Positions 13,855-20,654 of a stretch of 20,654 bases of DNA are shown piece by piece; within the stretch, counting starts at the first letter, position 1; the number at the start of each line of letters is the position of its first letter. Made by a program: the position numbers and the translations under genes. Below the pieces are notes generated by a model. That model was given only the letters and a program-made list of their open reading frames with translations, had not been told where the DNA came from and searched no databases. This DNA is from Bacteroidota bacterium (GTDB taxonomy: Bacteria > Bacteroidota > Bacteroidia > Flavobacteriales_F > PHOS-HE28), in contig CAUJFM010000272.1 in NCBI GenBank assembly GCA_963169595.1, positions 1-20,654 of the forward strand, written 5' to 3'.

Positions 13855-15501
13855 ATGGCCAGTGGCAAACAGACCCCCAGGCAGAAGATGATCAACATGA
13901 TGTACCTCGTGTTGACCGCTCTCCTGGCCATGAACGTGTCGAAGGAGATCCTGGACAGCTTCATCACCGTGAACAACGGTCTGGAGAACACCAAGCTCTC
14001 CCTGAACGACAAGATGACTGCGCAGTACGCCAGCTTCGAGGCCTATGCCAAGGAGAACTCGGCGAAGTACGGCGCGGCCTGGAACGAGGCCAAGAAGATC
14101 AAGACCGCCGGGGCCGACCTGGTGGCTTACATCGACTCCATCAAAGCCAAGGCGATCATCACCGCCGAAGGCTGGCCGCGTGACAGCGTGGTGCTGGGCG
14201 ATGGACGCATCGTGGACCTCGCCAAGGTGACCAAGAAGGACAGCCACGACGAGCTGACCAACCTGCTGATCGGCGACGAGCCGGCCAAGCCGAAGGATGG
14301 TCCGTACTCGGCCGTGGAGCTCCGCACCAAGCTGGAGGCTTTCCGGGAGATGGTGAAGAACAGCCGCAAGGGCGACAAGGACCTGGCGGAGATGATGGAC
14401 CGTGTGTTCAACTTCGCCAATCGCAAGGATGCCTCGGGTACGGACAACAACTGGGAGAGCATCAACTTCTACCACGTGCCCCTGGCGGCCGGCATCACCA
14501 TCCTGAGCAAGCTCCAGGCGGATGTGCGCAACGCCGAAGGCGAGGTGGTGAAGCGGATGATGGACGCCGTGGAGGGCCAGAGCTTCAAGTTCAACAAGCT
14601 CACCGCCATCGTGAAGCCGCAGAGCAGCTACGTGACGGTGGGTGCGAAGTACAGCGCGGAGATCTTCCTGGGTGCGTATGACGACCAGAACGCCCCCGAG
14701 GTGTGGATCTGCAAGCCCGGTGCCCGTGTGGACACGACCGCCAAGCCGCCCAAGATCATCGGTGACTCGGAGAAGCTGCCCATGAACGGCGCCAAGGCCG
14801 TGCTGGAACAGGTGGCCAGCGGTGCCGGTCTTCGTCAGGTGAGCGGTATCATCAAGTACAAGCCGGTGGGTGGCGACGAGCAGATCGAGGCCTTCTTCAC
14901 GGAGTACGAGGTGGCACAGCCCAACCTGGTGGTGAGCCCCACCAAGATGAACGTGTTCTACCGCGGTGTGGACAACCCGGTGAGCGTGAGCGTGTCCGGC
15001 TACAGCGACAAGGACATCCAGCCCACGGCGACCAATGGTGCCCTGACCAAGGGGGCCGAAGGTTGGATCATGCGTCCGGGCAAGGATGCCGAGGCCGTGA
15101 TCAGCGCCACGGTGACCAATCCCGACGGGACGAAGAAGCAGATGACGGGCATGAAGTTCCGCGTGAAGAACGTGCCGAACCCCTCACCCTACTTCGCCGG
15201 CAAGAGCGTCAACGACGAGAACATCAAGAAGGCCGAGCTCACCGCTGCGGCGGGTGTGATCGCCAAGATGGAGAACTTCGAGTTCGACCTGAAGTTCGAG
15301 GTCGTGTCGTTCAAGGTCACCATGATCGTGGGCGGTGTGCCCCTGGAGAAGGAGGCGAAGGGTCCTGCCGTGAGCAGCGACATGAAGGAGATGTTCCAGA
15401 AGGCCAAGCCCGGCCAGAAGATCTACATCGAAGGCATCAAGGCCAAGGGCCCCGACGGTACCGTACGGAACTTGGGTTCCCTGTCGTTCAAGGTGGTGTA
15501 A
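13855..15501 (+). CDS. gldM: GldM, type IX secretion/gliding motor protein
   Basis: A 548-residue protein with a single N-terminal transmembrane helix (about 12-32, MINMMYLVLTALLAMNVSKE) and a long periplasmic part made of the D1-D4 domains. Arg9 and Tyr17, conserved in the motor helix region, are present. Further family blocks are KDASGTDNNWESINFYHVPLAAG (D192 region), the SPTKMNVFYRGVDNP strand at 361-375 and a C-terminal domain ending in SLSFKVV. GldM dimers insert into the GldL pentamer and transmit torque or energy to the GldK/GldN ring. It sits 21 bases upstream of gldN. A diverged paralogue lies at 18495-20114. Confidence 0.96.
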   Translation: MASGKQTPRQKMINMMYLVLTALLAMNVSKEILDSFITVNNGLENTKLSLNDKMTAQYASFEAYAKENSAKYGAAWNEAKKIKTAGADLVAYIDSIKAKAIITAEGWPRDSVVLGDGRIVDLAKVTKKDSHDELTNLLIGDEPAKPKDGPYSAVELRTKLEAFREMVKNSRKGDKDLAEMMDRVFNFANRKDASGTDNNWESINFYHVPLAAGITILSKLQADVRNAEGEVVKRMMDAVEGQSFKFNKLTAIVKPQSSYVTVGAKYSAEIFLGAYDDQNAPEVWICKPGARVDTTAKPPKIIGDSEKLPMNGAKAVLEQVASGAGLRQVSGIIKYKPVGGDEQIEAFFTEYEVAQPNLVVSPTKMNVFYRGVDNPVSVSVSGYSDKDIQPTATNGALTKGAEGWIMRPGKDAEAVISATVTNPDGTKKQMTGMKFRVKNVPNPSPYFAGKSVNDENIKKAELTAAAGVIAKMENFEFDLKFEVVSFKVTMIVGGVPLEKEAKGPAVSSDMKEMFQKAKPGQKIYIEGIKAKGPDGTVRNLGSLSFKVV

Positions 15502-15522
15502 CCACGTAAATCGTTCACCAAG

Positions 15523-16383
15523 ATGAGGACCTGCAAGAACATCCTGGCCACCGCGGCGATCGCCGTGGCAGGCTTGTGCACGGCCCCCGAGGCCATGGCA
15601 CAGACCGTGCTCGATGGGGCCTACATCAAGGAGCACACGAAGACCAAGCGGGTGGTGCCCTACACGCACATCCGTGAGGCGGACGTGATGTGGGCACGCC
15701 GCGTGTGGCGCACGATCGACCTGCGCGAGAAGATGAACCACCCGTTGTATTACCCCACGGAGGCCATCAACGACCGCAAGAGCCTGTTCGATGTGATCAA
15801 GCACGGCCTGCTGGTGGACGGCTCGCTGACGGCCTACGACCCGGGCGCGCTGGCGAACGACGACGAGTTCAAGAAGCCGCTGCTGGCCAGCGACCTGAAG
15901 GACATCTTCATGCGTGTGGACACGCAGTACACCGAGTCGCTCACCACGGGCGACATGGAGATGGTGATCCAGGAGATCCCCCTGGAGAGCCGCGACATCA
16001 AGATGTACAACATCAAGGAGGACTGGATCTTCGACAAACAGCGCTCCACGATGGACATCCGGATCATCGGCATCGCGCCGATGAAGGAGGTGCGCGGGGA
16101 GGACGGGGAGGTGCGCGGTTACCGCCCGCTGTTCTGGCTGTACTATCCCGAGTGCCGGTACGTGTTCGCCAACTGGGACGCCTTCAACCGGGAGAACGAT
16201 GCGGAGCGGCGCAGCTATGAGGACATCTTCTGGAAGCGCCAGTTCAGCAGCTACATCACCAAGTGGAGCAACGTGTACGACCGGGGTATCAACCAGTACA
16301 AGACCGGTCTGGACGCCTTGCTGGAAGGCGAAGAGATCAAGCAGTCGCTGTTCGAGTTCGAGCACGACCTGTGGAACTTCTAA
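15523..16383 (+). CDS. gldN: GldN/PorN, type IX secretion ring protein
   Basis: A 286-residue periplasmic protein with a cleavable signal peptide (MRTCKNILATAAIAVAGLCTAPEAMA, cleavage before QTVLDG). Family features are EADVMWARRVWRTIDLREKMNHPLYYP near residues 52-75, the IKEDWIFDKQRS and IIGIAPMKEV blocks, the PLFWLYYPECRYVFANWDAFN segment and the C-terminal SYEDIFWKRQFSSYITKWSNVYDR. GldN binds GldK to build the ring in contact with the GldM periplasmic domain. It is the last gene of the operon; a hairpin terminator begins 26 bases after its stop. Confidence 0.96.
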   Translation: MRTCKNILATAAIAVAGLCTAPEAMAQTVLDGAYIKEHTKTKRVVPYTHIREADVMWARRVWRTIDLREKMNHPLYYPTEAINDRKSLFDVIKHGLLVDGSLTAYDPGALANDDEFKKPLLASDLKDIFMRVDTQYTESLTTGDMEMVIQEIPLESRDIKMYNIKEDWIFDKQRSTMDIRIIGIAPMKEVRGEDGEVRGYRPLFWLYYPECRYVFANWDAFNRENDAERRSYEDIFWKRQFSSYITKWSNVYDRGINQYKTGLDALLEGEEIKQSLFEFEHDLWNF

Positions 16384-16409
16384 GGCCAAGGAACACCCGT
16401 TAACTGCGC

Positions 16410-16441
16410 GAAGCCCCGGACACCCGGGGCTTCGTACTTTT
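16410..16441 (+). terminator. Terminator of the gld operon
   Basis: A 10-bp perfect stem GAAGCCCCGG/CCGGGGCTTC (16410-16419 and 16424-16433) with a 4-base loop, followed by GTACTTTT. The T tract is short. It lies just after gldN. Confidence 0.7.
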
Positions 16442-16442
16442 G
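16435..16442 (+). promoter_or_regulatory. -7 element for the ABC-F gene
   Basis: TACTTTTG matches TAnnTTTG fully and is placed 40 bases before the ABC-F ATG. No TTG is visible at the -33 distance, which falls within the terminator stem. It begins two bases after the gld terminator stem, so terminator and promoter are packed together. Confidence 0.45.
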
Positions 16443-16481
16443 CGGGCCTTTTCCGGCACCTCCGCCGCATTCCCACCGCCC

Positions 16482-18404
16482 ATGATCACCGTCCAAGGCC
16501 TTACCCTGCATTTCGGTCAACGGCCGATGTTCGATGATGTTTCCTTCTTCATCGGCAGCGATGACCGCATCGGCCTGGTGGGCCGCAACGGCGCCGGCAA
16601 GAGCACCCTGCTGAAGATCCTCGCCGGCAAGCAGGCCTTCGACAAGGGCACCATCGGCAAGCCCAAGGAGCTCACCCTCGGCTACCTGCCGCAGGAGATG
16701 GCCCACAACCTGGAGCTCACGCCCTGGCAGGTGGCCGAGAAGGCCTTCGAGGAGGCCCTCACCCTGCAGGCCTCGTTGGAACGCATCGAAAAGGACCTGG
16801 AGAAGGCCACCACCGATGAGGAGGCCATGGAGCTGGCCACGCTGCTCGCCCATGCGCACGAGCGGCTCAACACCATCGGCGCGGCCGATCACGACATGCA
16901 GATCGAGCGGATGCTGAAGGGCATCGGCTTCGTGGGCGCCGACATGCACCGCCTGATGAGCGAGCTGAGCGGCGGCTGGCGCATGCGTGCCGAGCTCGCC
17001 CGCATCCTGCTGATGCAGCCCGACCTGCTGCTGCTGGACGAACCCACCAACCACCTCGATCTGCCCGCCATCCAGTGGCTGGAGGACCTGCTGCGCACCT
17101 ATCCGTCCGCGTTGGTGCTCATCTCGCACGACAAGACCTTCCTGGACCGCCTCACCAAGCGCACCATCGAGGTCACCGGCGGCCGCATCATCGACCGCAA
17201 GGCCTCCTGGAGCCAGTACGTGGAGCTGCGCAAGGTGGAACGCGAGCAGCAGTCCGCCGTGGCCAAGGACCAGCAGCGCTACATCAAGGAGACCGAGGCG
17301 CTCATCAACAAGTTCCGCGCGAAGGCCAGCAAGGCCGCGTTCGCCCAGAGCCTCATCACCAAGCTGGAGAAGCTGGAGCGCATCGAGGAGGAGGACGAGG
17401 ACCTGCGCAAGATGCTGGTGAAGTTCCCGCCCGCACCCAGCTCCGGCAAGATCGTGTGCGAGGTGAAGGACGTGAGCAAAGCCTATGGGGCGAAGACGAT
17501 CTTCAACCACGCCGAGCTCACCATCGCCAAGGGCGAGCACCTGGCCCTGGTGGGCGCCAACGGCACCGGCAAGTCCACGCTGGTGCGGATGATCATGGGC
17601 GAGGAGCCCTTCGACGGCGAGATCCGCATGGGGCACAACGTGATCGTGGGCTACTATGCGCAGGACATGCCCGAGCGCATGAGCCCGCAGCGCACCGTGC
17701 TGGAGACCGCCGAGGATGCTGCCAGCGAGGAGAACCGGGTGCGTGTGCGCGCCATGCTCGGCGCCTTCATGTTCAGCGGCGAGGACGTGGACAAGAAGGT
17801 GAAGGTGCTCAGCGGTGGTGAACGCGCACGCCTGGCGCTGTGCTGCATGCTGCTGAAGCCGCTCAACTTCCTCATCCTCGACGAACCCACGCACCACCTG
17901 GACATCCAGAGCAAGGACGTGCTGAAGGAGGCGCTGAAGAACTACGACGGCACCTTCCTGCTCGTGAGCCACGACCGGGATTTCCTCACCGGCCTCACCA
18001 GCCGCATCCTCGAGCTCGACGAGTTCCGCATCCGCGACCAGCACATGGACATCCTGGAGCTGATCGAGAAGCGCAAGGCCCTGCAGAGCGCGGACATCGG
18101 CCGCTCATCGGCCCGCGTGAAGGAGGAGAAGGCGGCGCGCAACAGCGATCAGCGCGACAAGCGCGACCGCGACAAGGAACGCCGCCGCGTGCAGAGCCAG
18201 GTGCAACGCCTGGAGGAACAGCTGGCCGCGCTGGAGCAGGAGGAGAAGCAGTTGCAGGCCGAGGTGATGAAGAGCGGCCTATCCGCCGAAGCGTTGCAGA
18301 ACGGTTACGATCGCCTGGGCAAGCTGGCCGAACGCATCGCCGCAGTGATGGGTGAGTGGGAGCGGGCCTCCGCCCAGCTGCAGGAGCTCGGCGAGGGCGT
18401 GTGA
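16482..18404 (+). CDS. ABC-F family ATPase (translation factor type)
   Basis: A 640-residue protein with two ABC ATPase domains and no membrane segment. Domain 1: Walker A GRNGAGKST (34-42), signature LSGGW from 162, Walker B/DEPTNHLD from 186. A charged inter-domain linker (about 240-330) corresponds to the P-site tRNA interaction motif. Domain 2: Walker A GANGTGKST (358-366), signature LSGGERARLALC, and DEPTHHLD from 467, where His replaces the usual Asn. A C-terminal coiled coil (RDKERRRVQSQVQRLEEQLAALEQEE onward) is of the Uup/YdiF type. ABC-F proteins act on stalled ribosomes; some give antibiotic resistance, but nothing here indicates that. The frame opens at 16440, and the ATG at 16482 begins the conserved domain. 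It separates gldKLMN from the second gldM. Confidence 0.93.
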   Translation: MITVQGLTLHFGQRPMFDDVSFFIGSDDRIGLVGRNGAGKSTLLKILAGKQAFDKGTIGKPKELTLGYLPQEMAHNLELTPWQVAEKAFEEALTLQASLERIEKDLEKATTDEEAMELATLLAHAHERLNTIGAADHDMQIERMLKGIGFVGADMHRLMSELSGGWRMRAELARILLMQPDLLLLDEPTNHLDLPAIQWLEDLLRTYPSALVLISHDKTFLDRLTKRTIEVTGGRIIDRKASWSQYVELRKVEREQQSAVAKDQQRYIKETEALINKFRAKASKAAFAQSLITKLEKLERIEEEDEDLRKMLVKFPPAPSSGKIVCEVKDVSKAYGAKTIFNHAELTIAKGEHLALVGANGTGKSTLVRMIMGEEPFDGEIRMGHNVIVGYYAQDMPERMSPQRTVLETAEDAASEENRVRVRAMLGAFMFSGEDVDKKVKVLSGGERARLALCCMLLKPLNFLILDEPTHHLDIQSKDVLKEALKNYDGTFLLVSHDRDFLTGLTSRILELDEFRIRDQHMDILELIEKRKALQSADIGRSSARVKEEKAARNSDQRDKRDRDKERRRVQSQVQRLEEQLAALEQEEKQLQAEVMKSGLSAEALQNGYDRLGKLAERIAAVMGEWERASAQLQELGEGV

Positions 18405-18494
18405 GCGCGTTCAGCGGCGTTACCCTTCTGAGGTCGCGGCATTCGTGTTGTTGGCGGAGCGCATGGAGCGTTCCTCCTCCAACACCGAGCAGCC

Positions 18495-20114
18495 ATGGCC
18501 AGCATGAAGATGCCTCCCCGGCAGAAGATGATCAACATGATGTACCTCGTGCTCACCGCCATGCTGGCGATGAACGTGAGCAAGGAGGTGCTGGACGCGT
18601 TCGCCATCATGGACGCCGAGCTGGTGCGCAGCGAGCGGGCGCACGAGCAGCGGTCCCGGGTGGAGTACACCGTGTTCGCGGAGGCGGCCCAGCGCTTCCC
18701 GGACAAGTTCGGTGCCCCGCACCAGCGGGCCCTGCGCGTGCAGGCGATGGCCGATTCGCTGGTGCACCACATCCAGGGCATGAAGCTGCGTGCCATCGCC
18801 ACCGCCGATGGGCTGGAGGTGGACGCCCTGCAGGGACGCGATGCCGATGGCCGCGACACGCTGCGCGCCCTGCTGGCCCTGGAAGCGAAGGACGACCGTG
18901 AGGTGCTGACGCGCGAACTGGTGGGCAGCGAGCCCGCCACGCCGAAGCAGGGCCCCGGCACGGCGCATGACCTGCGGTTGCGCATCGCGGCCTTCCGCGA
19001 CAGTTTGAAGGCGATGGCCGGTGCGCGGGGCCAGGCCCTCGCATCGGCGCTGGACCAGCTCTTCGACCAGGGCGACCGGCGCGATGCCTCGGGCACCTTG
19101 AACAACTGGGAGAGCACCAACTTCTACGATGTGCCGCTGGCGGCCGGTGTCGCCACGCTCAGCAAGCTGCAGGCCGACATCCGCGCGGCGGAGAACGACA
19201 TGGTGAAGTGGCTCTACCGCAGCGCTGAGATGGATGATTACCGGTTCGGCACGCTCACCGGCGCCGTGGTGCCGCAGAGCAACCTCGTCATGGCCGGCGA
19301 TTCCTTCCGCGCCGATGTGTTCCTGGCGGCCTACGACCCGAAGAACCCGGCCCGTGTGCTGTTGAAGGATGGCCGTGCGCTTCCCGTGGGGCCCGATGGC
19401 AAGGCCAAGCTGCGCGTGCGTGCCGATGCCGTCGGGGAGCAGCGCGTGGAGGGCGTGATGCACTTCGAGGGCCCCAACGGCGCGGTGGAGGTGCCCTATG
19501 CCACCACCTACCAGGTGATGGCGCCGCTGCTGGTGGCCTCGCCAACCAAGATGAACGTGCTGTACCGCGGGGTGGACAATCCCATCGAGCTGTCCGTGCC
19601 GGGCGTGCCGGCGGAGCGGGTCCAGGCGGGCATCAGCACGGGGCGCATCGTGCGCAGTGGCCAGGGTTGGGTGGCCAGTGGCATGAGCGGGAGCACGGCC
19701 GAGGTGTTCGCCACGGTGACCCTACCCGATGGCAGCACCCGGCGGGTGGGCCCCATGCGGTTCCGGGTGAAGGACCTGCCACCGCCGATGCCGGTGGTCG
19801 CCGGGAAGACCCCGCGCGACAGTCGCGTGCGCAAGGCGGAACTGATGGCCGCGCAGGGTGTGGCGGCGCGGTTGGAGGACACGGACTTCGAAGCGCCCTG
19901 GGTGGTGAAGCGGTTCAAATTGGTGGCGGTGCGTGGCACCCGGGTGGTGGAGATGGAGTCCCCCGGCAACACGTTCACTCCGCAGATGCGCGAGCTCATT
20001 GCCGACCTGCGCCCCGGGGAACAGGTCTATGTGGAAGGCATCAAGGCCCAGCTGGCCAATGGTTCAGGCCCGGTACGGGAGCTGCCTGCCCTCGGGTTCC
20101 GGGTGGTTCCGTAA
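18495..20114 (+). CDS. Second GldM paralogue
   Basis: A 539-residue GldM-family protein. Residues 8-38 (PPRQKMINMMYLVLTAMLAM onward) are almost identical to GldM at 13855, keeping Arg9 and Tyr17; 32 bases of DNA (13880-13911 and 18520-18551) are identical. Shared blocks downstream are RDASGTLNNWESTNFYDVPLAAG (Asp197 region), LSKLQADIRAAE, SPTKMNVLYRGVDNP at 349-363, and a C-terminal YVEGIKA...LGFRVV. The first periplasmic domain (about 40-180) is strongly diverged and is Arg/Ala-rich. No gldL, gldK or gldN copy accompanies it; it follows the ABC-F gene after 90 bases and precedes the tRNA. It is likely an inner-membrane, periplasm-exposed protein able to enter or compete for the GldL motor, but its role is inferred. 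Confidence 0.92.
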   Translation: MASMKMPPRQKMINMMYLVLTAMLAMNVSKEVLDAFAIMDAELVRSERAHEQRSRVEYTVFAEAAQRFPDKFGAPHQRALRVQAMADSLVHHIQGMKLRAIATADGLEVDALQGRDADGRDTLRALLALEAKDDREVLTRELVGSEPATPKQGPGTAHDLRLRIAAFRDSLKAMAGARGQALASALDQLFDQGDRRDASGTLNNWESTNFYDVPLAAGVATLSKLQADIRAAENDMVKWLYRSAEMDDYRFGTLTGAVVPQSNLVMAGDSFRADVFLAAYDPKNPARVLLKDGRALPVGPDGKAKLRVRADAVGEQRVEGVMHFEGPNGAVEVPYATTYQVMAPLLVASPTKMNVLYRGVDNPIELSVPGVPAERVQAGISTGRIVRSGQGWVASGMSGSTAEVFATVTLPDGSTRRVGPMRFRVKDLPPPMPVVAGKTPRDSRVRKAELMAAQGVAARLEDTDFEAPWVVKRFKLVAVRGTRVVEMESPGNTFTPQMRELIADLRPGEQVYVEGIKAQLANGSGPVRELPALGFRVVP

Positions 20115-20121
20115 GGCTTTC

Positions 20122-20151
20122 TTGCTCGTGTCCCGAAAAGATGTACATTTG
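20122..20151 (+). promoter_or_regulatory. Bacteroidota-type promoter of tRNA-fMet
   Basis: TTG (20122-20124), 19 bases, then TACATTTG (20144-20151): both elements and spacing match the phylum consensus. The predicted start lies just before the mature tRNA 5' end at 20160. Confidence 0.75.
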
Positions 20152-20159
20152 CGGTCCAT

Positions 20160-20235
20160 TGCGGGGTGGAGCAGATGGTAGCTCGTCGGGCTCATAACCC
20201 GAAGGCCGCAGGTTCGAGTCCTGCCCCCGCTACCA
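20160..20235 (+). tRNA. Initiator tRNA-fMet (CAT)
   Basis: A 76-base cloverleaf with encoded CCA: acceptor 20160-20166 with 3' arm CCCCGCT, D stem GAGC/GCTC, anticodon stem TCGGG/CCCGA with loop CTCATAA (anticodon CAT at 20193-20195), T stem GCAGG/CCTGC with loop TTCGAGT, then ACCA. The three G-C pairs in the anticodon stem and the unpaired first base (T1 opposite T72) mark it as the initiator and not an elongator tRNA-Met. Confidence 0.95.
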
Positions 20236-20269
20236 CGAAAGCCCGGTCGAAAGGCCGGGCTTTCGGTTT
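20236..20269 (+). terminator. Hairpin terminator after tRNA-fMet
   Basis: An 11-bp stem CGAAAGCCCGG/CCGGGCTTTCG (20236-20246 and 20255-20265) with an 8-base loop begins directly after CCA and is followed by GTTTG. The T tract is short, but position and stem strength support a terminator. Confidence 0.7.
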
Positions 20270-20334
20270 GTAAGCCCTTCGCCTCCACTGGCATCGCTGC
20301 CGTTGGATGGTCGATCTTCGCGGAACCCAGTCGC

Positions 20335-20654
20335 ATGGCACACAAGGCCGGATACGTCAACATCATCGGGGAGCCCAACGTGGGGAAGAGCACCCTGCTC
20401 AACGCCCTGCTGGGCGAGCAGCTGGTGATCACCAACCCGAAGGCGCAGACCACCCGGCACCGCATCCTGGGCATCCTCAACGGCCCGGACCACCAGCTGA
20501 TCCTCAGCGACACGCCCGGCATCCTCGATCCGCAGTACCGCATGCACGAGAACATGATGCGGGCGGTGGACGAGGCCCTCATCGATGCCGACCTGCTCAT
20601 CGTGCTGGTGGAACTGGGACAGCGTCCCGAGCGCTCGGAGAACGTTGTCCGCCG
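20335..20654 (+). CDS. era: GTPase Era, N-terminal part
   Basis: Partial gene running off the right edge (about 106 residues). It begins MAHKAGYVNIIGEPNVGKST with the P-loop GEPNVGKST (G1), then LLNALLGEQLVITNPKAQTTRHRILGIL (the TTRH segment holds the G2 Thr), and DTPGIL (G3). This is the start of Era, the GTPase that binds 16S rRNA and assists 30S subunit assembly. The KH RNA-binding domain would lie beyond the window. The ATG is the only good start before the P-loop; it lies about 70 bases after the tRNA terminator. Confidence 0.93.
   Translation, partial: MAHKAGYVNIIGEPNVGKSTLLNALLGEQLVITNPKAQTTRHRILGILNGPDHQLILSDTPGILDPQYRMHENMMRAVDEALIDADLLIVLVELGQRPERSENVVR

Noticed and set aside
16380..18044. 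Minus-strand open frame of 554 codons opposite the ABC-F gene
   Set aside because: Its sequence is Leu/Val/His/Gln repetitive shadow of a real ABC-F gene.
18450..18483. Imperfect hairpin before the second gldM as a riboswitch or terminator
   Set aside because: The stem GTTGGCGGAG/CTCCTCCAAC has a central mismatch and a long loop, with no T tract or known aptamer motif.

Overview
The window reads as a GC-rich chromosome segment from a Bacteroidota bacterium, most likely a GC-rich relative of the Flavobacteriales. Three things point there: a complete gliding/type IX secretion core (porP-gldK-gldL-gldM-gldN), promoter elements of the Bacteroidota type (TTG, about 19 bases, TAnnTTTG) with little Shine-Dalgarno signal, and a minus-strand miaB / sigma-54-type regulator / lptE block of the kind found in that phylum. 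High GC produces very long antisense open frames, which I set aside.

Layout. 1-3650 (minus strand): a tightly overlapping operon, miaB > sigma-54-interacting regulator > lptE > a Pro/Glu-rich protein cut by the window edge. Each junction is a 4-base overlap or less. A promoter lies at about 3672-3702. miaB carries an in-frame insertion built from a 49-base palindrome and an 8-base tandem repeat. 3751-5586 (plus): two tandem paralogous outer-membrane beta-barrel proteins, with a decayed 3' end of an msrB gene between them; an intact msrB lipoprotein gene follows convergently (5590-6141, minus). This looks like a local tandem duplication of a barrel gene plus msrB tail. 6359-8932: topA, whose stop codon sits in a perfect palindrome followed by a degenerate 38-39-base repeat. 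9173-10345: an arginase/formimidoylglutamase-fold protein that has lost several metal ligands.

10504-16383: the type IX secretion operon, preceded by a good Bacteroidota promoter flanked by a direct repeat. PorP is a beta-barrel partner, GldK and GldN form the periplasmic ring, and GldL and GldM form the proton-driven inner-membrane motor. A hairpin terminator closes the operon. 16482-18404: an ABC-F ATPase. 18495-20114: a second, diverged GldM paralogue with an intact motor transmembrane segment but no GldL partner beside it. 20160-20235: initiator tRNA-fMet with its own promoter and a hairpin terminator, then the start of era at the right edge.

The observations most worth following are the orphan second GldM, the repeat insertion inside miaB, and the barrel/msrB duplication scar.
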